NCBI GenBank assembly: GCA_013042495.1
Contig: JABDQB010000298.1
Location: forward strand, 1 to 5,702
Reading direction: 5' to 3'
DNA: 5,702 nucleotides
DNA from: Gemmatimonadota bacterium
Lineage (GTDB): Bacteria > Gemmatimonadota > Gemmatimonadetes > Palauibacterales > Palauibacteraceae
In this document: one piece after another, positions 1 through 5,682 of the stretch
Layout of the letters: every line of letters begins with the position of its first letter
Position numbering within the stretch: position 1 is the first letter of the stretch
Made by a program: the position numbers and the translations under genes
Notes under the pieces: generated by a model
What the model saw: only the letters and a program-made list of their open reading frames with translations
Told to the model about the DNA's origin: nothing
Databases searched by the model: none

Positions 1-291
1 GGTGCCGGGCCCCTCGAAGACCTGAACTCTCGAAACTCCGCCAGAGACAAGTGACCTTCCTCGTCGGGTTTGGCATACGCCGCCCAAACCTTCGCGACGG
101 GACAGTCAGACGCCAATTGCGGCAACGGTGTCTCGGCGGGCCCTATCCACCACCTCTCCTTCGTTCAGGAATTGGCGGCGGGTGCATGCTCCCGCCGCTT
201 TGTCTACCGACTGGGTGAGGCAACCCAAGGGTGGCCCATCCGCGGCGGCGCTCCCGAGCAGACAGGGCTGGTCTCTTCAAACGTATGCCAC
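1..291. other. non-coding left flank, no defensible gene
   Basis: This stretch follows the stop of the metallophosphoesterase. No tRNA, attC or insertion-sequence end was seen. On the minus strand one frame stays open from about 149 to the window edge and reads in a protein-like way (segments such as AKPDEEGHLSLAEF). It has no ATG start, so it is not called as a gene. Plus-strand frames here have no recognisable content. A strong GC hairpin at 175-198 is listed separately. Confidence 0.4.
175..198 (-). terminator. GC-rich hairpin downstream of the ars operon, possible terminator
   Basis: An 8-bp perfect stem, GCGGCGGG (175-182) with CCCGCCGC (191-198), encloses an 8-base loop. It lies about 94 bases past the phosphoesterase stop. 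Read in the operon direction it has no following T-tract, so it is not a canonical intrinsic terminator. In the plus direction it is followed only by TTTG. It could end or protect the ars transcript, but this rests on position and stem strength alone. Confidence 0.3.
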
Positions 292-1046
292 CTACTTCGG
301 CGTGGCACCACCGGTCTCTAGATAGGTGGCGAACTCGTCTGGGAGCTTACTCCTGCGGATGGCGTGCATGGCCGCTGGGAGGTCATAATCGACCCGCGTG
401 AACGCGACGGAGATCCCGGCATCATCCACCGCCAGCCGGGCGTATCCCGCACGGGGGTCGCCGTCCTTCGGGCGACCGACAGAACCTGTGTTGAGGAACT
501 GAACTCCACCGACCTCGCGAATCCAAGGCTTGTGTGTATGACCGAAGGCGACCACGTCGCCGGGTCTCGCGCCCAGCCGCTCGGCCATCTTGAGGCAGAA
601 CGCGTCGTCCCGATCTTCGGTCCAGTAGAACGTGTTGAGCACCGGGTTTCCGTGGATGAGGATGATTCTCGGGCCTCGGTGTGTCCTCCCATGGGTCGAA
701 TATCCAGCCTGAACGGCAGCGTACGGAGGTAGCGCTTTGTCGCCAGTGTCACGTTGGATCGCGTCCACGCATAGCTCTGGTGGCTGAGCGCCTCCTGCTC
801 CGGGTCTTCGTAACGACAGCCACAGTTCTTGTGGTCCGTAGCGGTAGTGGAGTCGTAGTTCCCAGCGACTCCCATGATTCCACGCTCTCGAAGGGCCTCG
901 ACCACCTCATTGGGCCAGGGCGCATAGCCGACCAAGTCCCCGAGATGATAGATCGCATCGGCATCCCCACGCTGGTCAATGTCCGAGAGCACGGCCTGGA
1001 GGGCGGGGAGGTTCCCATGGACGTCAGACAGCAGGGCGATGTTCAT
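292..1046 (-). pseudogene. metallophosphoesterase (YfcE-like family), frameshifted
   Basis: The gene encodes a calcineurin-like metallophosphoesterase that would hydrolyse a phosphoester using two metal ions; the substrate is unknown. The N-terminal half, from ATG 1046, carries D8-x-H10 (SDVHGN), G36-D37 (GDLVGY) and G62-N63-x-D (GNYD). The C-terminal half, with IHGN and GHTHKP, lies in another frame ending at TAG 292-294. Joining them needs a -1 shift, equal to one lost base, between about 670 and 695. Adding one base makes the span 756 nt, or 251 residues, a normal family length. The start is well supported: GGAGG lies 9 nt upstream, and ATGA overlaps the ACR3 stop, which suggests translational coupling. 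No obvious slippery heptamer was seen, so a mutation or sequencing error is likelier than programmed shifting. Its place in an ars operon suggests an arsenic-linked or phosphate-linked role, but this is inference. Confidence 0.85.
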
Positions 1047-2182
1047 GACTCCGCACCTCCGGCGTGGTTCCCGACCTCAGCGGCACTGACACCACCCGGC
1101 ACGGCGCAGTTGGACACGCCGGCGATGGACGCTTCCGCCCCGGGGAAGTACTTGGCCCGCCACCGCAGCGCCACCGTCACCAACCCGATGAGCACCGGCA
1201 CCTCCACCAGGGGGCCGATGACCGCGGCGAAGGCCGCACCGTGCCCGATGCCGAACGTGGCCACCGCCACCGCAATGGCCAGCTCGAAGTTGTTGGACGC
1301 CGCGGTGAAGGAGAGCGTCACCGTCTTCGGGTAGTCCGCCCCCACCCGCCGGCTCATGAAGAACGAGACGGCGAACATGAGCACGAAGTAGATGAGGAGC
1401 GGCACCGCGATCCTCAACACGCCCACCGGCTGCTGGATGATGGCCCGGCCCTGGATTGAGAACATCACCACGATGGTGAAGAGCAGCGCGATGAGGGTCA
1501 GGGGTGAGATCCGGGGAATGAATCGCTCATGGTACCACGTCTTGTCCCGGACCTTGATGAGGACGAAACGGGTGAGCATGCCCGCCAGGAACGGGATCCC
1601 CAGATAGATGAACACGCTCTTGGCGATCTCGCCCATTGTGATGTCCACCACCATACCTTCGAGGCCCAGCCAGCTCGGGAGCAGCGTGATGAAGAACCAC
1701 GCGTACACACTGTAGAAGAGCACCTGGAAGATGGAGTTGAACGCCACCAGGCCCGCAGCGTACTCCGGATCCCCCTCGGCCAGGTCGTTCCACACGATGA
1801 CCATGGCAATGCACCGGGCCAGCCCGATGAGGATCAGGCCCACCATGTACTCCGGATAGTCCCGCAGGAAGAGCACGGCTAGGGCGAACATCAGGATGGG
1901 CCCGATGACCCAGTTCTGCACCAGCGACAGGCTCAGCACCTTCACGTTCCGGAAGACATCCCCCAGTTCCTCATACCGCACCTTTGCCAGGGGCGGATAC
2001 ATCATGAGGATGAGCCCAATGGCGATGGGCACCGACGTGGTGCCAATCTGCGTGCTCTCGTTGATGGCCTGGATGGCCGCCGGCCACACGTACCCCAGTC
2101 CCACCCCGGCTGCCATGGCCAGGAAGATCCACAGGGTGAGGTAACGATCGAGGAAGGAGAGCTGCTTGGTGGTGGCGCTCAT
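1043..2182 (-). CDS. acr3: ACR3-family arsenite efflux permease
   Basis: This inner-membrane carrier of the BART superfamily expels arsenite, and sometimes antimonite, using the proton gradient. The 379-residue product has about ten hydrophobic segments. It opens with the family's typical LSFLDRYLTLWIFLAM. It carries the essential cysteine C124 in ARCIAMVIVWN (TM4) and the conserved glutamate E300 in SNNFELAIAV (TM9), followed by GPLVEVPVLIGLV. Residues after about 345 form a soluble tail with no recognised motif. The start at 2182 fits family N-termini, although the Shine-Dalgarno sequence is weak. It has its own operator and promoter at 2224-2251, and its stop overlaps the phosphoesterase start. 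The gene looks intact. The family call is firm; the exact substrate range cannot be read from sequence. Confidence 0.96.
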   Translation of the reverse strand: MSATTKQLSFLDRYLTLWIFLAMAAGVGLGYVWPAAIQAINESTQIGTTSVPIAIGLILMMYPPLAKVRYEELGDVFRNVKVLSLSLVQNWVIGPILMFALAVLFLRDYPEYMVGLILIGLARCIAMVIVWNDLAEGDPEYAAGLVAFNSIFQVLFYSVYAWFFITLLPSWLGLEGMVVDITMGEIAKSVFIYLGIPFLAGMLTRFVLIKVRDKTWYHERFIPRISPLTLIALLFTIVVMFSIQGRAIIQQPVGVLRIAVPLLIYFVLMFAVSFFMSRRVGADYPKTVTLSFTAASNNFELAIAVAVATFGIGHGAAFAAVIGPLVEVPVLIGLVTVALRWRAKYFPGAEASIAGVSNCAVPGGVSAAEVGNHAGGAES

Positions 2183-2223
2183 TATGCGGTCACTCTAGTA
2201 GCTAGGTGATGGGGTTGGGAGAA

Positions 2224-2251
2224 GCCATATCAATGAACGCTGATACGTCAA
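2224..2251 (-). promoter_or_regulatory. ACR3 promoter with ArsR-type operator
   Basis: Reading toward ACR3, TTGACG (2251-2246) is a near-consensus -35 box. TATGGC (2229-2224) is a weak -10 box after a 16-base spacer. Between and over them lies an imperfect palindrome, GTATCA-N8-TGATAT (2246-2227), with 5 of 6 bases matching in each arm. This is the size and style of site bound by ArsR/SmtB repressors. A repressor here would block the polymerase until arsenite is bound. The site lies between arsR and ACR3 rather than upstream of arsR, so ACR3 can be transcribed without arsR. The predicted leader is about 35 nt. Confidence 0.55.
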
Positions 2252-2287
2252 GGCCGAAAAAAAAGGGGCAACCGGGCTCCTCCCGCC

Positions 2288-2521
2288 TCAGCATCGGCTC
2301 CCATGAGGTGCTGCGGTGCTTGTCCCCTCCCGCTTCTCGGAAATCCATGCCTCCCCGGCCATGAGCGCGTCGTCAGACAACTGGTAGTGGACCCAGCGCC
2401 CATCCCGTCGGGAACGAACCAGCCCCGCTTCCCGAAGCACACGCAGGTGGTGGGAGAGCAAAGACTGGCCGAGATCGAGTGACGCCTGGAGGTCACACAC
2501 GCAGCGCTCCGGTCGGGCCAT
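2288..2521 (-). CDS. arsR: ArsR-family arsenic-responsive repressor, N-terminally truncated
   Basis: The product is a winged-helix metalloregulator that would repress the ars genes and release DNA when As(III) binds its cysteines. The 77 residues contain the CVCDL metal site (C7, C9), the recognition helix region GQSLLSHHLRVLREAGLV (18-35) and the wing RRDGRWVHYQLS (38-49). Missing are the first helices, which normally hold a D-P-T-R-x-R-I-L type motif, roughly 25-35 residues. The ATG lies four bases after the boundary box of the adjacent attC (2525-2531). The frame stays open upstream to a TAG near 2615 but runs through attC sequence and offers no ATG, GTG or TTG. No Shine-Dalgarno sequence is visible. 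The protein probably cannot dimerise and bind DNA normally. An intact arsR elsewhere might regulate the operon. Confidence 0.8.
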   Translation of the reverse strand: MARPERCVCDLQASLDLGQSLLSHHLRVLREAGLVRSRRDGRWVHYQLSDDALMAGEAWISEKREGTSTAAPHGSRC

Positions 2522-2524
2522 CTC

Positions 2525-2681
2525 GGGTAACGTTTCGGGGCTTCCGAAACGGCCCCGGCTGAACTGCTCACGACTCCAGAGTAGGCCGCTCCGCAGTGTT
2601 CTCGCCAGCTTCGCCTACCAGCTCAGGGGCCGTTTGGGACGAAGCGCCGTCAGGCGCGGAGCCGGAAGCCTGTTGTTAGGC
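2525..2681 (-). repeat. attC site, 157 bp, last of the array (copy 1 of long type)
   Basis: In the array direction it runs from GCCTAAC (2681-2675) to GTTACCC (2531-2525); the final box departs from GTTRRRY. AAACGGCCCC in one arm pairs with GGGGCCGTTT in the other, and GGCTTCCG with CGGAAGCC. It is about 85% identical, without gaps, to the site at 4509-4665 (24 mismatches counted by eye). The similarity extends about 10 bases past both boxes. It abuts arsR directly. Confidence 0.75.
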
Positions 2682-2754
2682 GAGGTGTGCCACGCCTGCC
2701 TCGTCGGAGAGTCTAAGCGCAACGTTCGTTGAGGCCGTGCCTGACCGGTGCGAC
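2682..2754. other. gene-less interval between two attC sites
   Basis: These 73 bases separate the attC ending at 2755 from the one starting at 2681, so by position they form a cassette with no ORF. The stretch contains the small inverted repeat CAACG-AA-CGTTG and a CCTCAAC box, which could be the remains of another attC. The ten bases next to 2681 match those beside the other 157-bp site. Confidence 0.4.
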
Positions 2755-2873
2755 TACTAACGCCTTCGGAATTCTGCTGCGCGACCACAATGCTCCCCCT
2801 GGGTCGCGAGGTGCAAGCCGAGTGATCCAGGACCCTCAAGGCTTCCAGCGACAGCAGCGATTCCTTGTTAGAC
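2755..2873 (-). repeat. attC site, 119 bp, of the kinase cassette
   Basis: It runs from GTCTAAC (2873-2867) to GTTAGTA (2761-2755). The TAA stop of the upstream kinase gene lies in the first box. Inner arms containing GGAATCGCTGCTG and GGAATTCTGCTG align as imperfect complements when folded. Its arms resemble those of the site at 4266-4382. Confidence 0.7.
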
Positions 2874-3392
2874 GGCATCCGCCGCCGAGCCGACGCCTAC
2901 GATCGACTCAACCTTGGCGGCCACCTGCTCCACCGACAGTGAGCTCGTGTCGATGCGCGCGATCCCCAATTCCTCTGCTTGGTCGCGGAGGTAGCCGGCC
3001 CAGTTTTCCATTCTCGCACTAGCCAACTCGGCCCGATCTCGCAGCTCCACCAGCCGATAGCGACGAACATCCGCGCTACAGTCGAGCAGGACGATGGTAG
3101 CCTCGAAGTCGGCATGCCTTTCGACCGCGGCGTGAATGAAGCATGGGCGCGTCTGAGCATCCAGAAGCTGGAGACCGCTGTCTCGGGCCGCGAGATGAGC
3201 GATCCACTTCGCGGTCGCCCAGTTCTGCCAATCTTCCCCACTGTCGAATAGCTCCCATCCCGTACCGGTCGGCACGCCGATATCGTCCAGATGGAAGACC
3301 TGACCCTCCCACGGAGCGCGCGTGGCCAACAGTCGTGCCACGGCAGACTTTCCGGAGCCGGACGCCCCGATCAAGATGACGAGCCTTCGCAA
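2868..3392 (-). CDS. P-loop nucleotide kinase-like protein (cassette gene)
   Basis: This is a 174-residue cytosolic P-loop protein of the small nucleoside or nucleotide kinase type; its substrate is unknown. The Walker A motif is GASGSGKS (9-16), following a hydrophobic strand (LVILI). HLDDIGVP (34-41) matches the position where such kinases bind substrate. LQLLDAQTRP (75-83) looks like the Walker B strand, and VLLDCSADVRRYRL (101-114) resembles the strand and lid segment that precede arginine-rich lids. The start is TTG at 3392, chosen because the protein then begins MRRLVILIGASGSGKS and AAAGGGG lies just upstream. The stop is inside the attC box. The gene is one cassette, so its neighbours say little about its role. 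It could also be an antibiotic-modifying or RNA-modifying kinase; nothing decides this. Confidence 0.8.
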   Translation of the reverse strand: MRRLVILIGASGSGKSAVARLLATRAPWEGQVFHLDDIGVPTGTGWELFDSGEDWQNWATAKWIAHLAARDSGLQLLDAQTRPCFIHAAVERHADFEATIVLLDCSADVRRYRLVELRDRAELASARMENWAGYLRDQAEELGIARIDTSSLSVEQVAAKVESIVGVGSAADAV

Positions 3393-3412
3393 TCCACGCC
3401 CCTTTCGATGCC

Positions 3413-3509
3413 GCCTAGCGGATTTGCATTTCTGCTGCGCAGGACGAAATGGGATGCGCGCAGCGCACCCGGAGTATGCCGTTCGCGCTGCAGCAAATGC
3501 TAGTTATGG
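3413..3509 (-). repeat. attC site, 97 bp, of the membrane-protein cassette
   Basis: It runs from CCATAAC (3509-3503) to GCTAGGC (3419-3413). The arms pair well: CTAGCATTTGCTGCAGCGC on one side against GCGCAGCAGAAATGCAAATC and GCTAG on the other. The last box has GCT where GTT is expected, a change at the base next to the normal crossover point. This may reduce its recombination activity. Confidence 0.65.
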
Positions 3510-3526
3510 AGCCCCCAGGCCGGCAG

Positions 3527-4240
3527 CTAGTTTGCCAGCTCCTCTTCGACTAATGCAGCTGCAGCCTCGAGACGCGCCACCAGCTCATTTCCTGCGACCA
3601 ACGCGGATGCGGTTCTGTTCATCCTCACGATCAGATGATTCTGGAATTCGGGGTCGGTGAGGAGCTCGGCAGGGTCCAGAGCGAAAACCCCCTCGTAGCC
3701 CATAAGCTCGAATGGGCGGGCCTTCACCTGCGGACGCACGTCTGAGCGACTCACCAGGTACGGCCTGAGACCATCCTCCCAAGATCGGAGGACCCGTTCA
3801 TCGTGGCCCGCAGCTTGATCGATAGCACGCTCTAGTTGGGCCAGGGAGAGCCTGAGCACGTTCGACCGAATGGCCGGGAAGGCGCCGGACTCGTGCAGGT
3901 TGTCGAGAGATGCCAGCGGAGGCAGGGGATCCCAGGCCCCCCAAAGCACGCCGATCATACTGTTCAGTGAATCGGAACTCGGCGGGCTCGTGGGGTCGGG
4001 AGAGGAAGCGGCGACGAGCGCGCTCATGACGGTCATTCGAAGCTCACGGCGCTCGATCCCGGCTTGAGCGTCCTCAGCCTGGGTGCCGAGTTCGGCCGCT
4101 AGGGCTGAAAGGTGGACGCGGACCGCCTGTTGGTCTTGGCGTTCGTCCCATCCAGCATCGACCGCAAAAGCGAGAAGAATTGAAAGGACGATTACTCCGC
4201 CCTCCAAGAGAATCCGGCGCCATTGGGTCTTGTTGGCCAT
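3527..4240 (-). CDS. hypothetical single-pass membrane protein (DUF6090-like)
   Basis: The 237-residue product has a short basic cytoplasmic N-terminus, a membrane anchor at about 10-29 (ILLEGGVIVLSILLAFAV), then DAGWDERQDQQ and a largely helical soluble part that is probably outside the cytoplasm. This layout, plus a central block SLDNLHESGAFPAIRSN (111-127) followed by a leucine-rich helix, resembles the widespread but uncharacterised membrane proteins grouped as DUF6090 or similar. That assignment comes from memory of the pattern and is tentative. A proline-serine-rich linker occupies 80-91, and the C-terminus (210-237) is an amphipathic helix. The ATG at 4240 lies 26 bases after an attC box. 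The Shine-Dalgarno sequence is weak. The stop precedes the next attC by 17 bases. Function is unknown. Confidence 0.75.
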   Translation of the reverse strand: MANKTQWRRILLEGGVIVLSILLAFAVDAGWDERQDQQAVRVHLSALAAELGTQAEDAQAGIERRELRMTVMSALVAASSPDPTSPPSSDSLNSMIGVLWGAWDPLPPLASLDNLHESGAFPAIRSNVLRLSLAQLERAIDQAAGHDERVLRSWEDGLRPYLVSRSDVRPQVKARPFELMGYEGVFALDPAELLTDPEFQNHLIVRMNRTASALVAGNELVARLEAAAALVEEELAN

Positions 4241-4265
4241 CTGAACCCAAACGGTGGAGGGGGCT

Positions 4266-4382
4266 TCCTAACGTCTCGCGATTCTGCTGCACGGCCAGCC
4301 TGCTAACAAGGGGCGCGAGGCGACAGCCGAGTGGCCCGTTCCCTACCAGGTAACCCGTGACAGTAGCAATCGCTTGTTAGAC
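4266..4382 (-). repeat. attC site, 117 bp, of the 42-residue ORF cassette
   Basis: It runs from GTCTAAC (4382-4376) to GTTAGGA (4272-4266). The arms carry AGCGATTGCTACTG and CAGCAGAATCGCGAGACG, which fold against each other imperfectly. The stop of the small ORF lies in the first box. An extra GCTAAC box occurs inside the site near 4300, possibly the trace of a chimeric attC. Confidence 0.7.
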
Positions 4383-4505
4383 AGCCGCGCTACCGCGTGT
4401 CCAACTCCTATTCGACTGCGACGATTCGGGAACACTGCGCTGTCGTGCTCCAATTCCGCAACTGACGTCGCCGTTCTGCCATACTCCGTCAGCCGTCGAG
4501 GCCAT
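4377..4505 (-). CDS. 42-residue cassette ORF of unknown function
   Basis: The ORF starts with ATG four bases after the end of the upstream attC and ends with TAA inside the next attC, so it fills a complete cassette of about 240 bases. The product is polar, rich in serine, arginine and glycine, with one cysteine and two tryptophans. It shows no membrane segment and no motif I know. The same frame is open upstream through the attC to 4727, but that part is attC sequence. No Shine-Dalgarno sequence is visible. It could be a real micro-protein, or merely the longest frame in a non-coding cassette. Confidence 0.4.
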   Translation of the reverse strand: MASTADGVWQNGDVSCGIGARQRSVPESSQSNRSWTRGSAAV

Positions 4506-4508
4506 CTC

Positions 4509-4665
4509 GCCTAACGTTTCGGGGCTTCCGAAACGGCCCCGCCTACTTCGCTCACGATTCCAGAGTAGGGCGGCCCGCAGCGTTCCCGCCAGAGCCGCCT
4601 GCCCGCTCAGGGGCCGTTTGGGACGGAGCGCCGTCAGGCGCGGAGCCGGAAGCCTCTTGTTATCT
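4509..4665 (-). repeat. attC site, 157 bp (copy 2 of long type)
   Basis: In the array direction it runs from AGATAAC (4665-4659) to GTTAGGC (4515-4509), the second box being canonical. It pairs AAACGGCCCC with GGGGCCGTTT, and GGCTTCCG with CGGAAGCC, and has a central CCTACT/AGTAGG hairpin. It is the same length as the site at 2525-2681 and about 85% identical. The flanking bases GGCACACCTC and CGAGATGGCC are also shared. Confidence 0.75.
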
Positions 4666-4700
4666 GAGGTGTGCCCACTTGTCAGGTCGGGATGTGTGGG
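4666..4700. other. short gene-less interval between attC sites
   Basis: Only 35 bases separate two attC-like sites, too few for a gene. Either this is a remnant of a deleted cassette, or the two sites are parts of one compound site. The ten bases next to 4665 match those flanking the other 157-bp attC. Confidence 0.35.
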
Positions 4701-4767
4701 CCCGAACCTCCGTCGCGCGGCGCGCACCTATCGCGTCTTCCGCGACTGCAGCGATTCCTAGTTGGGC
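4701..4767 (-). repeat. attC-like site, 67 bp, of the glycosylase-like cassette
   Basis: It begins with GCCCAAC (4767-4761), 19 bases after the stop of the upstream gene. Its first arm, TAGGAATCGCTGCAG, closely matches that of the 119-bp attC at 2755-2873. The distal end is less clear; GTTCGGG (4707-4701) is the best candidate box, with GTCGCG and CGCGAC as arms. The first half is convincing and the second half uncertain. Confidence 0.5.
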
Positions 4768-4786
4768 CGTGCTCCAATCAGCCCTT

Positions 4787-5644
4787 TCATCCCACGAGTC
4801 TGCTCCGGATTTCCGACAAAGCCGGTTCCACAACCTCACGGAGGTAGGGTTGCTCCAAGCGACCCCAACCGTGAATCCAGCGAGGCGTACTCGGGTGATT
4901 CAGGCAAACGCCCAGGCCGCCGGCACCTCCGATTTCGAACTCGAAGACTTGGTCCACGGCGCGGCCCACTCCGAGTGTCTTGGCCACCGCACCGAAGAAG
5001 CCCTTGCCCTGACAGATGATCACATTCGGTTCGAGGATCTCCATCACCGCTCTAAAGTGCTGTGAGCAATTGCTTCTCATCGTGCGGGTAGATCGGCCTC
5101 GCGTGGTTCCGTCCGTTGCTGAGCACAGCAGGAAGTTCACCAGTGCAAACGCATTGAAGAGGTGGATCGGCTCCCCTTCGGCGGGGTGAAGCCACTCCCC
5201 GGCCTCGTCAGCCCCCGGTCCGCTACCGAAGAGGATCCGCAATGCAGTCGTGGTTCCTCGCATGTGCGGGTTGCGACCATTGAAGCCGCCGGAGGAGAAC
5301 GCGCTCCGGTGAAGCATCTCGCGCCGGGCCTCGACGCCGACTAGGGCCCCCCCGTGGCCATACTCCTGGCCGATGACTGCCACCCGAAACGGGCGGGTAC
5401 CGACCCGGAGGTCGTAGTCGTCGCCGACGTAGTGTACCTGACCTTCGGCGAACGGCCCGGGGTGCGAAGCGCGGCAACGAGAGTACTGAGCGCAAGTGAA
5501 GGCCCCGTCGCGCATGATACAGGACGCGTAGTATCCAGAGAGGGCGTCCTTCCGCCGATTCGTCTCAGCTCGATCCGATCTAAGGGTCAAGAGCGTTCCT
5601 TGAGCGCGGTCTGACGGCTCATCGACGGCCCCGACTCCCAACAC
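4787..5644 (-). CDS. uracil-DNA glycosylase superfamily-like protein (cassette gene)
   Basis: The 285-residue product fits the order of motifs in uracil-DNA glycosylases, which remove uracil from DNA. It has IGQEYG (91-96) at the catalytic loop position, HLFNAFALVNFLLC (161-174) like the N-x-x-x-C strand, TMRSNC then LEPNVIICQGK (188-214), and NHPS (249-252) at the uracil-recognition loop. C174 and C193 match the positions of two Fe-S ligands in family 4 enzymes, and C42, C51 and C57 could give the other two, so a 4Fe-4S cluster is plausible. The fold assignment is inference; activity is not shown, because the loops differ from known families. The start is uncertain: GTG 5644 opens the longest frame, but a perfect AGGAGG precedes an ATG at 5682 in a different frame. 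The true protein may start near 5600. Its 67-bp attC follows. Confidence 0.6.
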   Translation of the reverse strand: MLGVGAVDEPSDRAQGTLLTLRSDRAETNRRKDALSGYYASCIMRDGAFTCAQYSRCRASHPGPFAEGQVHYVGDDYDLRVGTRPFRVAVIGQEYGHGGALVGVEARREMLHRSAFSSGGFNGRNPHMRGTTTALRILFGSGPGADEAGEWLHPAEGEPIHLFNAFALVNFLLCSATDGTTRGRSTRTMRSNCSQHFRAVMEILEPNVIICQGKGFFGAVAKTLGVGRAVDQVFEFEIGGAGGLGVCLNHPSTPRWIHGWGRLEQPYLREVVEPALSEIRSRLVG

Positions 5645-5682
5645 TGCGCTTCCCAGCCGCGCTGCCGCAAACGGTATCGCAT
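5587..5682 (-). CDS. 31-residue ORF with strong ribosome binding site overlapping the next gene
   Basis: AGGAGG (5696-5691) sits 8 bases before the ATG at 5682, the best ribosome binding site in the array. The frame ends at TGA 5587-5589, inside the start region of the glycosylase-like gene and in another frame. An internal ATG begins MSRQTALKERS. Either it is a leader peptide that couples translation into the downstream gene, or it is the true N-terminus separated by a frameshift near 5590-5620. Basic and aromatic residues dominate; no motif was recognised. Confidence 0.35.
   Translation of the reverse strand: MRYRLRQRGWEAQCWESGPSMSRQTALKERS

Noticed and set aside
670..700. Programmed -1 frameshift in the phosphoesterase
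   Set aside because: No slippery heptamer is present at the overlap, and no downstream pseudoknot-like structure was evident; a simple lesion explains it.
364..1459. Several long plus-strand frames opposite the phosphoesterase and ACR3
   Set aside because: They are antisense to well-supported genes; their length is expected from high GC content, and no motifs or ribosome binding sites support them.
2256..2285. T8 tract after CCCC on the minus strand, a possible terminator after arsR
   Set aside because: The only nearby stem (CGGG-AGGAG-CCCG) is 4 bp and ends 8 bases before the tract, too weak and too far for an intrinsic terminator.
2248..2571. A longer 107-residue minus-strand frame over arsR
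   Set aside because: It is out of frame with the clear ArsR motifs (CVCDL, recognition helix, wing) and has arbitrary composition; it is a shadow of arsR.
2615..2878. An 87-residue minus-strand ORF through the attC sites, sharing the peptide RLPAPRLTALRPKRPLS with the frame at 4377-4727
   Set aside because: The shared peptide simply reflects the DNA identity of the two 157-bp attC copies; the frame crosses recombination sites and shows no other protein character.
2525..4665. Repeats considered as a CRISPR array or IS ends
   Set aside because: There are only two long copies far apart, with attC-type boxes and internal pairing, no regular spacers, no transposase gene and no target duplications.
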